Below, piece after piece: positions 16,411 to 24,868 of a stretch of DNA of 64,000 nt; within the stretch, counting starts at the first letter, position 1, and the number at the start of each line of letters is the position of its first letter. Source of the DNA: Microbacterium schleiferi (lineage in GTDB: Bacteria > Actinomycetota > Actinomycetes > Actinomycetales > Microbacteriaceae); assembly GCF_020781975.1 (NCBI RefSeq), contig NZ_JAJGNI010000003.1, positions 124,001 to 188,000 of the forward strand, written 5' to 3'. A program made the translations under genes and the position numbers. The notes under the pieces are model-generated. The model was given only the letters and a program-made list of their open reading frames with translations. It did not search any database and was not told the origin of the DNA.

Positions 16411-17700
16411 GTGGTTCCCACCTCTCGACAGGATGTCGCGCTCTCCCCTCGGAGAGCCCCCTCCTCCCGGAGATGGCGAGGCGTTCCTCGCGCTCTCGGT
16501 GCATGGCTTGCCGACCTGACCTCGCCGCGCGTCGGCGTTGAACCGATCGCATCGGGGACGCTGACAAAGGTCGTCGGAATCTGGGCGATCGGCCGCGCAG
16601 TGAACTTCGGGCTGCTGTGGATGTTCTTCGAGATCTCGCGCCTCGCCGACCTGGGATTCGGTCCGTTCGGCATCCACGTGCGCAGCTTTCTCACGTTCCT
16701 CACGGGGTGGGATGCCGACCATTACCTCAACATCGCACGCACCGGCTATCCGATCCGGCTTCCGATGGAGGAGGGGATCGTCCAGACCAACGACTGGGCG
16801 TTCCTCCCGGTCCTGCCGTTTCTCGAGCGGGTGGGTTCTGACCTCACCGGCGTGAACGAGGGAATCATCGGGGTCATCGTGAGCATCGCGGCAAGCCTCG
16901 GCGCGACCCTCGTGCTCTTCCTCCTGCTGAGGCGCGTGACCACGCCGCAGGCATCCTGGTGGGGCATCGTGCTGTTCACGTTCGCCCCGCTCTCCTTCGT
17001 CTACGTGCTCGCGTACGCCGAGTCGCTCTTCCTGCTGCTCGTTTTCACAGCCCTGCTCCTCGCGATCAAGCGCCAGTACCTCCTCATCCTGCCCGTGGGT
17101 GTGCTCGCCGCCTATACCCGCCCCGGCGTCCTCGCTCTTGCGCTGGGCCTTGGCATCGTATTCCTGGTGCGGTGGATGCAGCACCGCACCGATCCATTCC
17201 CCTGGACCCAGCGCCTCAGCCTTGCTGCGAGCGGGATAGCGATCGCGTCGGCGGGTCTGTCGTGGACCTACATCGCCGATGCCGTCACCGGCATTCCGCA
17301 CGCCTACGTTCGCACCGAGACCGCCTGGTGGATTCCCCTCGTCGGTACCGGCGACTTCGTGCCGTTGACGCCGTGGTTCCGGTTCTTCGGCACGTACCTC
17401 AACGTGTTCGGCATCCTCGTCGTACTGGCGATCATGGCGGCGTTCGCCTGGTGGATCTTCTCCAAGCCGACGCGCAAGCTGGGCCTGGTGATCGTCGCGT
17501 ACGCGGCTAGCTACGGCCTCTACCTCTTCGGCGTCTTCCTGCCGCAGCAGTCGACTTTCCGCCTCATGATGCCGCTCTCACCGCTGCTCGGCGACGAGCG
17601 CTTCTCATCGACGCAGCATCGCAGGCAATGGCTCCTGCTGGGCTGTCTCGGTCTGCAGGTGGTGGCGGTGTTCCTGCTGTGGACCATCGGGTATCCGTGA
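16411..17700 (+). CDS. PIG-V-like polytopic mannosyltransferase
   Basis: A 429-residue membrane protein with about 10 to 12 hydrophobic segments. It resembles the GT76/PIG-V group of polyprenyl-phosphate-sugar-dependent transferases: the luminal loop after the first helix contains FLTGWDADHYLNIARTGYP, with the acidic WDxxxY motif, followed by NDWAFLPVLPFLERV and a later AYTRPGVLAL. Such enzymes add mannose to lipid or protein acceptors at the outer face of the membrane. I prefer the GTG at 16411, with AAAGG 6 nt upstream, over the GTG at 16393, which has none. The stop overlaps the trmB start. Confidence 0.75.
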   Translation: MVPTSRQDVALSPRRAPSSRRWRGVPRALGAWLADLTSPRVGVEPIASGTLTKVVGIWAIGRAVNFGLLWMFFEISRLADLGFGPFGIHVRSFLTFLTGWDADHYLNIARTGYPIRLPMEEGIVQTNDWAFLPVLPFLERVGSDLTGVNEGIIGVIVSIAASLGATLVLFLLLRRVTTPQASWWGIVLFTFAPLSFVYVLAYAESLFLLLVFTALLLAIKRQYLLILPVGVLAAYTRPGVLALALGLGIVFLVRWMQHRTDPFPWTQRLSLAASGIAIASAGLSWTYIADAVTGIPHAYVRTETAWWIPLVGTGDFVPLTPWFRFFGTYLNVFGILVVLAIMAAFAWWIFSKPTRKLGLVIVAYAASYGLYLFGVFLPQQSTFRLMMPLSPLLGDERFSSTQHRRQWLLLGCLGLQVVAVFLLWTIGYP

Positions 17701-18449
17701 CCGGTCGGGCGCCTGCTGTGACATCTCCCCATGAGGCCCCGACGGGATTTCGTCTGAAACCGGTCTCGTTCGTCCGCCGAAGCGGCCGGATGTCGGAGGC
17801 GCAACAGCGGGCCTGGAACGAGGTCAGTCCGCGCATGCTCATCCCCGTCGAACGGGATGCTGCCTCAACGAGCATCCGGGCCGAATCGACAATCGACCCG
17901 GCGACGGTGTGGGGACGGACGGCGCCACTGATCGTCGAGATCGGGTCGGGCCAGGGGCACGCGATCGTACACGCGGCAACGGCCCGGCCGGAAGCGAACT
18001 TCCTTGCTGTTGAGGTCTTCCGCGCCGGCCTCGCGCGCACCATGCTCGATGCCGACCGGGCGAACCTCGAGAACCTCCGACTCGTGGAGGGCAACGCTCC
18101 CGAGGTTCTCGAGCATCTGTTGCCTTCAGCATCCGTCGACGAACTGTGGATCTTCTTCCCTGACCCCTGGCACAAGAAGAAGCACGTCAAGAGGCGGCTG
18201 GTGACCGCCGAGTTCGCGGCGCTCGCGGCGTCCGTTCTGCGTGCGGATGGCGTTCTTCGACTCGCCACGGACTGGCAGGACTACGCCGACCAGATGGTTA
18301 CGGTGCTGGACGCTGCGCCGGGCTTCACTCGCGCCTTCGACGGCGAGTGGGCGCCCCGCTTCGACGGGCGCGTGCTCACGGCTTTCGAGCGCAAGGGCAC
18401 TCGTGCCGGGCGCGAGATCCGTGACCTCACCTACCGGCGGTCTGCGTGA
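17697..18449 (+). CDS. trmB: tRNA (guanine-N7)-methyltransferase
   Basis: Methylates G46 of tRNAs using SAM. It has 250 residues. The SAM-binding motif EIGSGQG is at 81-87, and the family-defining FPDPWHKKKHVKRR is at 153-166. ATDWQDYADQM and the C-terminal TAFERKGTRAGREIRDLTYRR are also typical. The GTG start overlaps the preceding stop (GTGA), and the next gene starts the same way, so the three genes form a tightly coupled unit. The N-terminal extension of about 60 residues before the fold is common in actinobacterial TrmB. Confidence 0.95.
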   Translation: MTGRAPAVTSPHEAPTGFRLKPVSFVRRSGRMSEAQQRAWNEVSPRMLIPVERDAASTSIRAESTIDPATVWGRTAPLIVEIGSGQGHAIVHAATARPEANFLAVEVFRAGLARTMLDADRANLENLRLVEGNAPEVLEHLLPSASVDELWIFFPDPWHKKKHVKRRLVTAEFAALAASVLRADGVLRLATDWQDYADQMVTVLDAAPGFTRAFDGEWAPRFDGRVLTAFERKGTRAGREIRDLTYRRSA

Positions 18450-19360
18450 GCAGCCACGCGGATGCCGCGCACAGTGCCCCGCATAGGCTTCCTGCGCTCT
18501 CGTGGCGCGTCCTTCCGGCCTCGCTGGTCGTACTGGCAGCTCCAGCGTTCTTCGTCGCGCTGATCCCGTGGCTCGGGTGGACGCTCCTGGCTGCGGGCCT
18601 GATCGCGGCGGTCCTGGTGGAGCGGTTCGCGCCCGCTACGGTCCGCCTGACCACACGGGCGGGGGAGCGGTCGGATACGGCCCGGGCCGTGTCTCGCGAG
18701 CCCTCGATCGTTCGGGATCTCTCGCTCATTGCGATGGGGATGCTGATCGTCAGTGCCATCCCGCTCAAGGCCGAGCTCGACAACCTCGCCATCGTGCGTT
18801 TCGCGGTGGCACTCGGGGGAGCGGTGGCAGTTCCGTATCTCGTCTCACGGTTCGTCTACCGAGATCGGGCGATCGGATTCCCGTGGCGAGGTGGCGGGCG
18901 CTGGACGTGGTTTCAGTGGGCGTGGCTTGTGGGCGTGCTCGTGCTCGGGTGGCTCATCCTGCCGTTTTACTTCATCACCTCGGGTGTGTACCTGAACTGG
19001 CCGGTGGTTGACACTCCCGACCTCATCGCCCGGCTGTTCGTCGGCGTGGGTGCCGTGGGCATCTGGGATGAGCTCTTCTTCATCTGCACGGTCTTTGTCC
19101 TGCTGCTCCGGCACATGCATCCGATCACCGCGAACCTGCTTCAGGCAATCGTGTTCGTCTCGTTCCTGTGGGAGCTCGGCTACCAGGCGTGGGGCCCGCT
19201 CCTGACGATCCCGTTCGCCCTCCTCCAGGGCTACATCTTCCTCGTCACCCGCTCACTCGCGTACGTCGTCACCGTGCATCTGCTCTTCGACGCGGTGGTC
19301 TTCGCCGTCCTCGTCCACGCCCACAATCCGGGCCTGTTCGACGGGTTCTTTCTCGTCTGA
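18446..19360 (+). CDS. CPBP-like intramembrane protein
   Basis: A 304-residue protein with about eight hydrophobic segments. The C-terminal half (VGAVGIWDELFFICTVFVLLLRH ... IVFVSFLWELGY ... LLQGYIFLVTRSLAYVVTVHLLFDAVVF) has the layout of CPBP/Abi intramembrane proteases: acidic pair in one helix, Glu in the next, and a late helix with H and D. The canonical EExxxR is replaced by DELFF without the Arg, so proteolytic activity is doubtful. The GTG start overlaps the trmB stop by 4 nt. Confidence 0.6.
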   Translation: MSSHADAAHSAPHRLPALSWRVLPASLVVLAAPAFFVALIPWLGWTLLAAGLIAAVLVERFAPATVRLTTRAGERSDTARAVSREPSIVRDLSLIAMGMLIVSAIPLKAELDNLAIVRFAVALGGAVAVPYLVSRFVYRDRAIGFPWRGGGRWTWFQWAWLVGVLVLGWLILPFYFITSGVYLNWPVVDTPDLIARLFVGVGAVGIWDELFFICTVFVLLLRHMHPITANLLQAIVFVSFLWELGYQAWGPLLTIPFALLQGYIFLVTRSLAYVVTVHLLFDAVVFAVLVHAHNPGLFDGFFLV

Positions 19361-19440
19361 TCGTTCACGCGAGTTGGTGTTCGTTCACGCGAGTTGGTGT
19401 TCGTTCAGGCGAGTTGGTGTTCGCTGGCGCGAGTTCGGCC
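19361..19440. repeat. Four 20-bp tandem repeats at a convergent gene junction
   Basis: The unit TCGTTCACGCGAGTTGGTGT occurs twice exactly (19361-19380, 19381-19400), once with one change (19401-19420, AGGC for ACGC) and once degenerate (19421-19440, TCGCTGGCGCGAGTTCGGCC). It begins immediately after the CPBP-like stop and ends 21 nt before the stop of the convergent hydrolase. No coding potential is apparent. Confidence 0.9.
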
Positions 19441-19461
19441 AGGACGCGGCCGCGCGGGGCT

Positions 19462-20697
19462 TCAGCGCCCGAGCCGGGTGTCGAGCCAGTCGAACATCCG
19501 CTCGTCGGTGAGGAGGCGCGCCAGCGGCTGACAGTGGTAGTCGGCGCCTTCGTCTGCCGTGAAGGGCTGAAGCGTGGCATCCGGCACCATCGCAGCGAGT
19601 TGCTCGGACTGGCCCGGCCAGAACTGTTCCTTCTCGGGAGAGGTGATCAGGAGCGGCGTCGTGATCTTCGCGGCATCGTCTGGCTCGAGCCGGTAGCGCA
19701 GCATCTCGACCATCGTGTCGTACGGACTGTCCTTCCGGAACGGCTTCGCGCGGAAGTTCCACAGGCGCGAGACCGACTTCGAGTAGCGCAACGCCATCTC
19801 CATCCCGCGATCGAACTTCTCCTTCTCGCCCTTCTCGACGAGCTCCATCTCGGACTTCGGGATGCCGGCGCGCCACGACTGAGACACGTCGACGACTCCG
19901 GGGTCAGCCACCGCTGCCGCGATCCGGTGTTCGAACGCCAGGGCGCGGGGGAGCCAGTACCCGGCCTGGCTGATGCCGTAGGCCACGATACGGTCGGCAT
20001 CCACGTCATCCCGAGCAACGAGCACGTCGACGACCGGTGTGATGACAGCCTCCCAGTCGTAGCGGAACGGGATGTCCTTGTCGAACAGCATCGACTGCTG
20101 ACCGGGGCCGTCGAACATGAGCACGTTGTAGCCGCGCTGGAGGCCGCCGAGACCTCCGGTTGCCCACATGCTGCTGATCGATCCGTCGCTGCCGTTGACG
20201 AGGATGAGGGTCGGTGCCTTTTCGCCGTCCGTGCTCGCCGTGAACAAGTAGCCCGGCATCGTCGTGTCTTCGTACGGGATCGCGATGCGTTCGGCGCGGT
20301 ATGGCGCGCGGTCGACAAACGCGTCCCATGCGGCCCGGTGGGCGCGGAAGGTGTGCTGCAGCTTGTCGGTGTCGCCCAGGGACGCCGCCGCGTTCACGGC
20401 GGGGGCGTAGGCGTTTGCTGCGCGAAGGTAAGCCGCCGCGGCGCTGGTGCGATGCCCGGCATCCGCTGAGGCCGCGGCCTGACCGGCGAGGCGTTCGCCG
20501 AGTGCGCTCCAGGCTTGGTGCCAGCCCTCGTGGTCACCATCCTTCACGTCGGCGATGGTCCGCAGCACCTCGCCGACATCCGCGCCGCCGTAGGGAGCCT
20601 GTCCGAGCTGGATTCGCACCTCGAAGTCGAAGTCTTCGCTGTAGAACCCCGTCTCGAAGACGTCGTGCGCGTGCCTGCTGAATAGATTCGCCACCAT
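19462..20697 (-). CDS. Alpha/beta hydrolase (FrsA/2,6-dihydropseudooxynicotine-hydrolase-like)
   Basis: A 411-residue protein with an N-terminal helical domain (about 1-130: GEVLRTIADVKDGDHEGWHQAW, SAAAAYLRAANAYAPA) before a hydrolase core. The core has the oxyanion strand TLILVNGSDGS, FDGPGQQS, the nucleophile elbow YGISQAGYW and a late acidic/His region (SPEKEQFWPGQS; EGADYHCQP). The architecture matches the FrsA-like/C-C-hydrolase group such as 2,6-dihydropseudooxynicotine hydrolase. Substrate unknown. It stands alone, flanked by the tandem repeat downstream and the tRNA-Arg region upstream. Confidence 0.8.
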   Translation of the reverse strand: MVANLFSRHAHDVFETGFYSEDFDFEVRIQLGQAPYGGADVGEVLRTIADVKDGDHEGWHQAWSALGERLAGQAAASADAGHRTSAAAAYLRAANAYAPAVNAAASLGDTDKLQHTFRAHRAAWDAFVDRAPYRAERIAIPYEDTTMPGYLFTASTDGEKAPTLILVNGSDGSISSMWATGGLGGLQRGYNVLMFDGPGQQSMLFDKDIPFRYDWEAVITPVVDVLVARDDVDADRIVAYGISQAGYWLPRALAFEHRIAAAVADPGVVDVSQSWRAGIPKSEMELVEKGEKEKFDRGMEMALRYSKSVSRLWNFRAKPFRKDSPYDTMVEMLRYRLEPDDAAKITTPLLITSPEKEQFWPGQSEQLAAMVPDATLQPFTADEGADYHCQPLARLLTDERMFDWLDTRLGR

Positions 20698-20772
20698 CTC
20701 TCCCCGAGTGCAGTTGGGGGCAGGCTATCGGGGCGAGCGCCGCAGCGGAAGTGGTGTGTGCGGACGCGGCCG

Positions 20773-20870
20773 GCGGAGCCTCCGGCGGCAGGGGCCCGCC
20801 TGAGGGGTGGTGTAGATACGGCGAGAGGACCGCCCCTTCGGGACGATCCTCTCGCCGTAACGTGCCCCCG
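20773..20870. repeat. Copy 1 of a 98-bp direct repeat containing a tRNA-Arg 3' tail and hairpin
   Basis: Identical to 20907-21004 except for one base (G at 20823 versus A at 20957), offset 134 bp. It contains a perfect palindrome, ACGGCGAGAGGA ... TCCTCTCGCCGT, and ends with TGCCCCCG, the complement of the discriminator plus the 3' acceptor strand of the neighbouring tRNA. Beyond that, similarity stops at once, so the rest of the tRNA is absent. Confidence 0.9.
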
Positions 20871-20906
20871 CGCCCTACCGCCACTCCACGCGCCGCTGCG
20901 CGGCCC

Positions 20907-21004
20907 GCGGAGCCTCCGGCGGCAGGGGCCCGCCTGAGGGGTGGTGTAGATACGGCAAGAGGACCGCCCCTTCGGGACGATCCTCTCGCCGTAACGTGCC
21001 CCCG
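20907..21004. repeat. Copy 2 of the 98-bp direct repeat, joined to intact tRNA-Arg
   Basis: This copy includes the last 8 nt of tRNA-Arg and its downstream flank. The hairpin (stem ACGGCGAGAGGA with TCCTCTTGCCGT on the minus strand, inner stem around a GAAG loop) directly follows the tRNA and probably stops or processes its transcript. No T-tract is seen. Confidence 0.9.
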
Positions 21005-21069
21005 ACAGGAATCGAACCTGCGACCTTTGGTACCGGAAACCAACGCTCTATCCCCTGAGCTACGGAGGC
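20997..21069 (-). tRNA. tRNA-Arg (anticodon CCG)
   Basis: The minus strand folds into a full cloverleaf of 73 nt including the discriminator A. Acceptor GCCTCCG pairs with CGGGGGC (one G-T). The D-stem is GCTC/GAGC, the anticodon stem TTGGT/ACCAA with loop TTCCGGT (anticodon CCG), and the T-arm GCAGG-TTCGAAT-CCTGT. CCA is not encoded. CCG reads the CGG arginine codon. No other RNA gene is adjacent. Confidence 0.95.
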
Positions 21070-21176
21070 GTACCGATCGAGATTACCATCGCGCGCCGGG
21101 CCCGCCCTGATCACCCCGAACACGGGGCATCAGGACGCGTCATCCGCAGGTCCTCGCGGCGTGCGAGGATACTCCG

Positions 21177-22013
21177 GTGCATCGCATCGTGACCGCCGAA
21201 CTGGACCTGGAACTCCGGGCATCCATCGACCTCATTTTCCAGATCGCCGTCGCCCAGCATGCACCTGTCCTGAGCGAAAACCTCACGTTCTCGCAGGGGG
21301 ATCGGGTCTACACACCGATCGAGATCATCGACCAGACCGGAAGCCGCCTGCACCGCTTCTGCGGCGAGCCGGGAGTGCTCGAGGTTCGCTACGACGCCGT
21401 CGTCGACGAGCAGGTGACATCTCGTCCCACGAGCGATCTCGAGGCGATCACCTACCTGCGGCCGAGCCGGTACGCGCAGTCAGACGAGGTGTTCTCGCAG
21501 GCCCGGCGTCAGTTCCGCGGTATCAACGGCGAAGACCTCTTGCTCGCGGTGTCGGAGTTCGTGTCCGAAACCGTGACCTACACGCCGGGACTGAGCCTTG
21601 GCACCGACTCCGCAGTCACGACCCTGATGACGGGTCAAGGCGTGTGCCGTGACTACGCTCACCTGGTCATCGCCCTGCTGCGCGCCATGGATGTGCCCGC
21701 CCGCTACACCGCTTGTTACGCGCCGGGGCTGGAGCCGATGGACTTCCACGCCGTGGCCGAGGCCTTCCTCGATGGCGCCTGGTACGTCATCGATGCGACC
21801 CGGCTCGCCGACCGGCGCTCCCTCGTACGCATCGCGACCGGGCGGGATGCCGCGGACTGCGCTTTCCTCAGCTACCACGGCGGAAACCTGAGCCTCGATC
21901 GGATGCGCGTGGACGCCCGAATCTCCTCGCCCGACACGGATGCAGCACCCGAGGCATCCGTCCCCGACCACGCAGCATCCGACGACTTCGCTTCGCTCGT
22001 GCAGCTGGCCTGA
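21177..22013 (+). CDS. Transglutaminase-like cysteine-protease-fold protein
   Basis: A 278-residue protein. The N-terminal beta-rich part (MHRIVTAELDLELRASIDLI; LSENLTFSQGDRVYTPIEI) is the bacterial transglutaminase-like N domain. The catalytic triad is clear: GQGVCRDYAHL with Cys157, DFHAVAEAFLDG with His191 and WYVIDAT with Asp206. The C-terminal 30 residues are Ala/Asp-rich and probably disordered. Bacterial members act as peptidases or amidases more often than as crosslinkers; the substrate is unknown. A GATACT element lies only a few nt before the GTG start. Confidence 0.85.
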   Translation: MHRIVTAELDLELRASIDLIFQIAVAQHAPVLSENLTFSQGDRVYTPIEIIDQTGSRLHRFCGEPGVLEVRYDAVVDEQVTSRPTSDLEAITYLRPSRYAQSDEVFSQARRQFRGINGEDLLLAVSEFVSETVTYTPGLSLGTDSAVTTLMTGQGVCRDYAHLVIALLRAMDVPARYTACYAPGLEPMDFHAVAEAFLDGAWYVIDATRLADRRSLVRIATGRDAADCAFLSYHGGNLSLDRMRVDARISSPDTDAAPEASVPDHAASDDFASLVQLA

Positions 22014-22207
22014 GCGGCGAACATCCCACCAACGCGCTGAGAATTCGATTGGGCGCCTCTGACCGCAGTTCCCGAGCGGATTCTCGGCGCCGGATCGGAT
22101 TCTCGCGGCTGAGGATTGCGGAATGAGGGCGGCGGGCCGGGCCACGAGCGGGGGCGCCGGGCCGCCGCGGCAGGGGAGGGGCAGTGCGCGCCTAGACTGG
22201 ATCGGCC
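22014..22207 (+). promoter_or_regulatory. Intergenic region with argS -10 element
   Basis: The gap holds three related GGATTCTC/GAGAATTC words (about 22040-22115) of unknown meaning and a GC-rich stretch. TAGACT at 22193-22198 ends 9 nt before the argS ATG, so argS is predicted to be leaderless or to have a 5' leader of only a few nt, although GGGGAGGGG lies further upstream. Confidence 0.4.
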
Positions 22208-23872
22208 ATGAACCCCGACGCACTCTCCGCCGCACTCCTCGCCGTGATCACGCCTCTTGCCGAGGCTCGACGCGACGGCGCGGCATCCGATCTCACAGTC
22301 GCAGACCTCCCGCTCGAGCGACCCAAGAACCGCGACCACGGCGACTGGGCCTCCAACGCCGCGCTCAAGCTCGCCAAGAGCCTCGGCGTGAACCCGCGCG
22401 AGTTCGCGGCCGAGATCGCCGCGGGGCTCTCGCAGGTCGACGGCGTCGCGAGCGTCGAGGTGGCGGGCCCCGGGTTCATCAACATCCGACTGGATGCCGC
22501 GGCCGCCGGTTCCCTCGCCAAAACGATCGTCGACGCGGGCGCTGCGTTCGGTACGTCGACGGCGCTCGGTGACCAGGTCATCAACCTCGAGTTCGTCTCG
22601 GCGAACCCGACGGGTCCGATCCACATCGGCGGCACCCGATGGGCTGCCGTTGGAGACGCCCTCGCCCGCATCCTTGCCTCGCAGGGCGCGAACGTGACGC
22701 GGGAGTACTACTTCAACGACCACGGCGCCCAGATCGACCGGTTCGCGCGCAGCCTCGTCGCCGCGGCGGAGGGGCGGCCGGCTCCCGAAGACGGGTACGG
22801 CGGGGCCTATATCGCCGACATCGCGGCGCGCGTCACGGATGCCTACGACGGTGACCTCGACGCCCTGGATGCCGACGCCAAGCAAGAGGCGTTCCGCGAG
22901 CTCGGTGTCGGGTTCATGTTCGACGAGATCAAGCAGAGCCTGCACGAGTTCGGCGTCGACTTCGACGTGTACTTCCACGAGAACGACCTGCACGCATCCG
23001 GTGCGGTCACCCGGGCCGTGGCGCGGCTGCGCGAGCTCGGCCATATCTACGAGGCGGATGGCGCGACCTGGCTGCGATCGACCGACTTCGGTGACGATAA
23101 AGATCGCGTTGTCATCAAGAGCGACGGTCAGCCCGCCTACATCTCGGGTGACCTCGCCTACTACCTCGACAAGCGCGAACGCGGTTTCAACCGCTGCATC
23201 ATCATGCTCGGAGCCGACCACCACGGCTACGTCAAGCGCCTCATGGCGATGTGCGCGGCGTTCGGCGACGAGCCGTATGTCAACCTGCAGATCCTCATCG
23301 GCCAGATGGTGAACCTGCTGCGCGAGGGCCAGCCCGTGCGCATGTCCAAGCGCGCCGGGACGGTTGTGACCCTCGAAGACCTCGTCGAGGCCGTCGGGGT
23401 GGATGCCGCCCGCTACGCGCTCACGCGCAGTTCCACGGATTCGAACCTCGACATCGACCTCGACATCCTGCAGAAGCGCACGAACGATAACCCGGTGTTC
23501 TACGTGCAGTACGCACACGCCCGCACGCACAACGTGGGCCGCAATGCCGCTGCAGCAGGCGTTGACCGCAGCGTGTTCGCGCCCGAGACCCTCACGCACG
23601 AGACCGAGTCGGCTCTGCTGGGCGCCCTGCAGGAGTTTCCCCGCACTGTCGCGTTCGCCGCCGAGGTGCGCGAGCCTCACCGCATCGCCCGCTATCTCGA
23701 AGAGCTCGCGGGCCTCTACCACCGGTGGTACGACAACTGCCGGGTAATCCCGCTCGGCGATGACCCGATCGAGCCGGTGCACCAGACGCGGCTGTGGCTC
23801 AATGACGCCACCGGTCAGGTGCTGCGCAACGGACTGACGCTGCTGGGCGTTGGAGCCCCGGAACGGATGTAA
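22208..23872 (+). CDS. argS: Arginyl-tRNA synthetase
   Basis: A class I synthetase charging tRNA-Arg. The 554-residue length is normal. N-terminal Add1 domain; the HIGH-type motif appears as HIGG at 139-142 after [11 protein letters not shown]. The KMSKS-type motif is RMSKRAGT (Met at about 379). The C-terminal anticodon-binding helices include [23 protein letters not shown], the characteristic ArgS end. It lies 1.1 kb from a tRNA-Arg gene. The downstream DUF2993 gene starts 3 nt after the stop, where actinobacterial argS is more often followed by lysA; here lysA is 5 kb away, separated by the nucleoside cluster. Confidence 0.97.
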   Translation: MNPDALSAALLAVITPLAEARRDGAASDLTVADLPLERPKNRDHGDWASNAALKLAKSLGVNPREFAAEIAAGLSQVDGVASVEVAGPGFINIRLDAAAAGSLAKTIVDAGAAFGTSTALGDQVINLEFVSANPTGPIHIGGTRWAAVGDALARILASQGANVTREYYFNDHGAQIDRFARSLVAAAEGRPAPEDGYGGAYIADIAARVTDAYDGDLDALDADAKQEAFRELGVGFMFDEIKQSLHEFGVDFDVYFHENDLHASGAVTRAVARLRELGHIYEADGATWLRSTDFGDDKDRVVIKSDGQPAYISGDLAYYLDKRERGFNRCIIMLGADHHGYVKRLMAMCAAFGDEPYVNLQILIGQMVNLLREGQPVRMSKRAGTVVTLEDLVEAVGVDAARYALTRSSTDSNLDIDLDILQKRTNDNPVFYVQYAHARTHNVGRNAAAAGVDRSVFAPETLTHETESALLGALQEFPRTVAFAAEVREPHRIARYLEELAGLYHRWYDNCRVIPLGDDPIEPVHQTRLWLNDATGQVLRNGLTLLGVGAPERM

Positions 23873-23875
23873 CCG

Positions 23876-24706
23876 ATGACGGATGCCGAACACCCGACCG
23901 ACCCGCTGCCGGACCTGCGCGCGGGGTGGGTGCTCGCGGTTCCCGAGGAGCCGAAGAAGCGCCGCCGGGTGTGGCCGTGGATCGTCGGGGTCGCGGCGGC
24001 GCTCATCGTCATCGCGGTGGTGGTCGTCGTCATCGTGGAGACCGTCGTGCGATCGACCATCGAGGCGGGCATTGCGAGCCAGGTGCGGACGAGTCTGGAC
24101 CTGCCCACCGACCAACCCGTCGATGTGTCGATCGCGGGGCCGCTCACCCTGCAGCTGCTCACCGGCAGTCTCGATGATCTCCGGCTCTCCTCCGATGACG
24201 TTCCGCTCGGTCCGACGACGGCCGATGTCGACGTCGCCCTGCAGGGGGTGAGCACGACGGCGCCCTATACCGTGGGTGCGGGAGTAGCCACGGTGACCCT
24301 CGACCAGGCCCAGGTCGCAGCCCTCACCGACAGCGTCGCGCAGATCGACATCGTCGAGCTCACGCTGGAAGACCCCGCGATCGTCGTCGGAACCGAGCTG
24401 TCGTTGTTCGGGTTCGGCATCCCGATTTCGCTGTCGCTGGTGCCGAGCGCCGAGGCCGGCGAACTCGTGCTTCGACCCGACAGTTTGCAGGTCAGTGGAC
24501 TGGCAGTCACCGCCGACGGGGTGCGCGACCAGTTCGGGTCTCTCGCCGACCCGATTCTGCAGGACTGGCAGATCTGCGTCGCGCAGTACCTGCCGGCCGC
24601 GGCGACGCTGACAGACGCCTCAGTCACGGATGACGAACTGGTCGCGACCTTCGACATCGACGGGCTGATGCTCGACGGCGCGTCGAAGACCGGCTCTTGT
24701 TCCTGA
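23876..24706 (+). CDS. LmeA-type (DUF2993) lipid-binding membrane-anchored protein
   Basis: A 276-residue protein with a short cytoplasmic head ending KKRRRVWPW, one transmembrane anchor (about 36-58) and an extracytoplasmic DUF2993 domain (ETVVRSTIEAGIASQVRTSLDLPTDQPVDVSIAGPLTLQLLTGSLDDL as its opening, then repeated beta-strand/turn units). In mycobacteria, LmeA binds phospholipid and supports mannan elongation. A similar envelope role here is inferred from the family only. A C-terminal Cys pair (ICVAQY and GSCS) may form a disulfide. It is probably co-transcribed with argS. Confidence 0.8.
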   Translation: MTDAEHPTDPLPDLRAGWVLAVPEEPKKRRRVWPWIVGVAAALIVIAVVVVVIVETVVRSTIEAGIASQVRTSLDLPTDQPVDVSIAGPLTLQLLTGSLDDLRLSSDDVPLGPTTADVDVALQGVSTTAPYTVGAGVATVTLDQAQVAALTDSVAQIDIVELTLEDPAIVVGTELSLFGFGIPISLSLVPSAEAGELVLRPDSLQVSGLAVTADGVRDQFGSLADPILQDWQICVAQYLPAAATLTDASVTDDELVATFDIDGLMLDGASKTGSCS

Positions 24707-24868
24707 GGGGGAGTGGCGATCTCGCGTGTCTTCCTTTAAACAGATGTCTGACAACTGATATCTGAAATCAGATGGAAACCTGGCGGATGCTGCGACGAAA
24801 CGCGCGCTCCGTACCGTCGGGGGAACCGGCGCATCCGTGCCGGCACCCTCGATCCCGGAGCCCGTTCA
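24707..24868 (+). promoter_or_regulatory. A/T-rich control region with inverted-repeat operators for the nucleoside cluster
   Basis: Unlike its surroundings, this stretch is A/T-rich. It holds a palindrome TGTC-T-GACA (24745-24753) and a second inverted repeat ATCTGA-AA-TCAGAT (24760-24773); CAGAT/ATCTG words recur in both. TTTAAA (24736-24741) and GATATCT (24757-24763) are possible promoter elements. The spacing and symmetric half-sites fit a GntR-family operator, and a GntR gene lies in the same cluster, so autoregulation is a reasonable inference. Confidence 0.5.

Noticed and set aside
18446..19360. CPBP protein as a bacteriocin-immunity or phage-defence (Abi) gene
   Set aside because: It is coupled to trmB and a glycosyltransferase, with no toxin or defence gene nearby, and the catalytic EExxxR is not intact.
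19361..19440. CRISPR array
   Set aside because: The 20-bp units are adjacent, with no spacers, and no cas gene is nearby.
20773..21004. Insertion sequence or integrated element at the tRNA
   Set aside because: The copies are 134 bp apart with no transposase or integrase, so there is no element now; only a possible scar.
21872..24115. 747-codon minus-strand open frame opposite argS
   Set aside because: A high-GC shadow: antisense to a complete argS, with repetitive Glu/Val/Asp-rich content and no recognisable domain.
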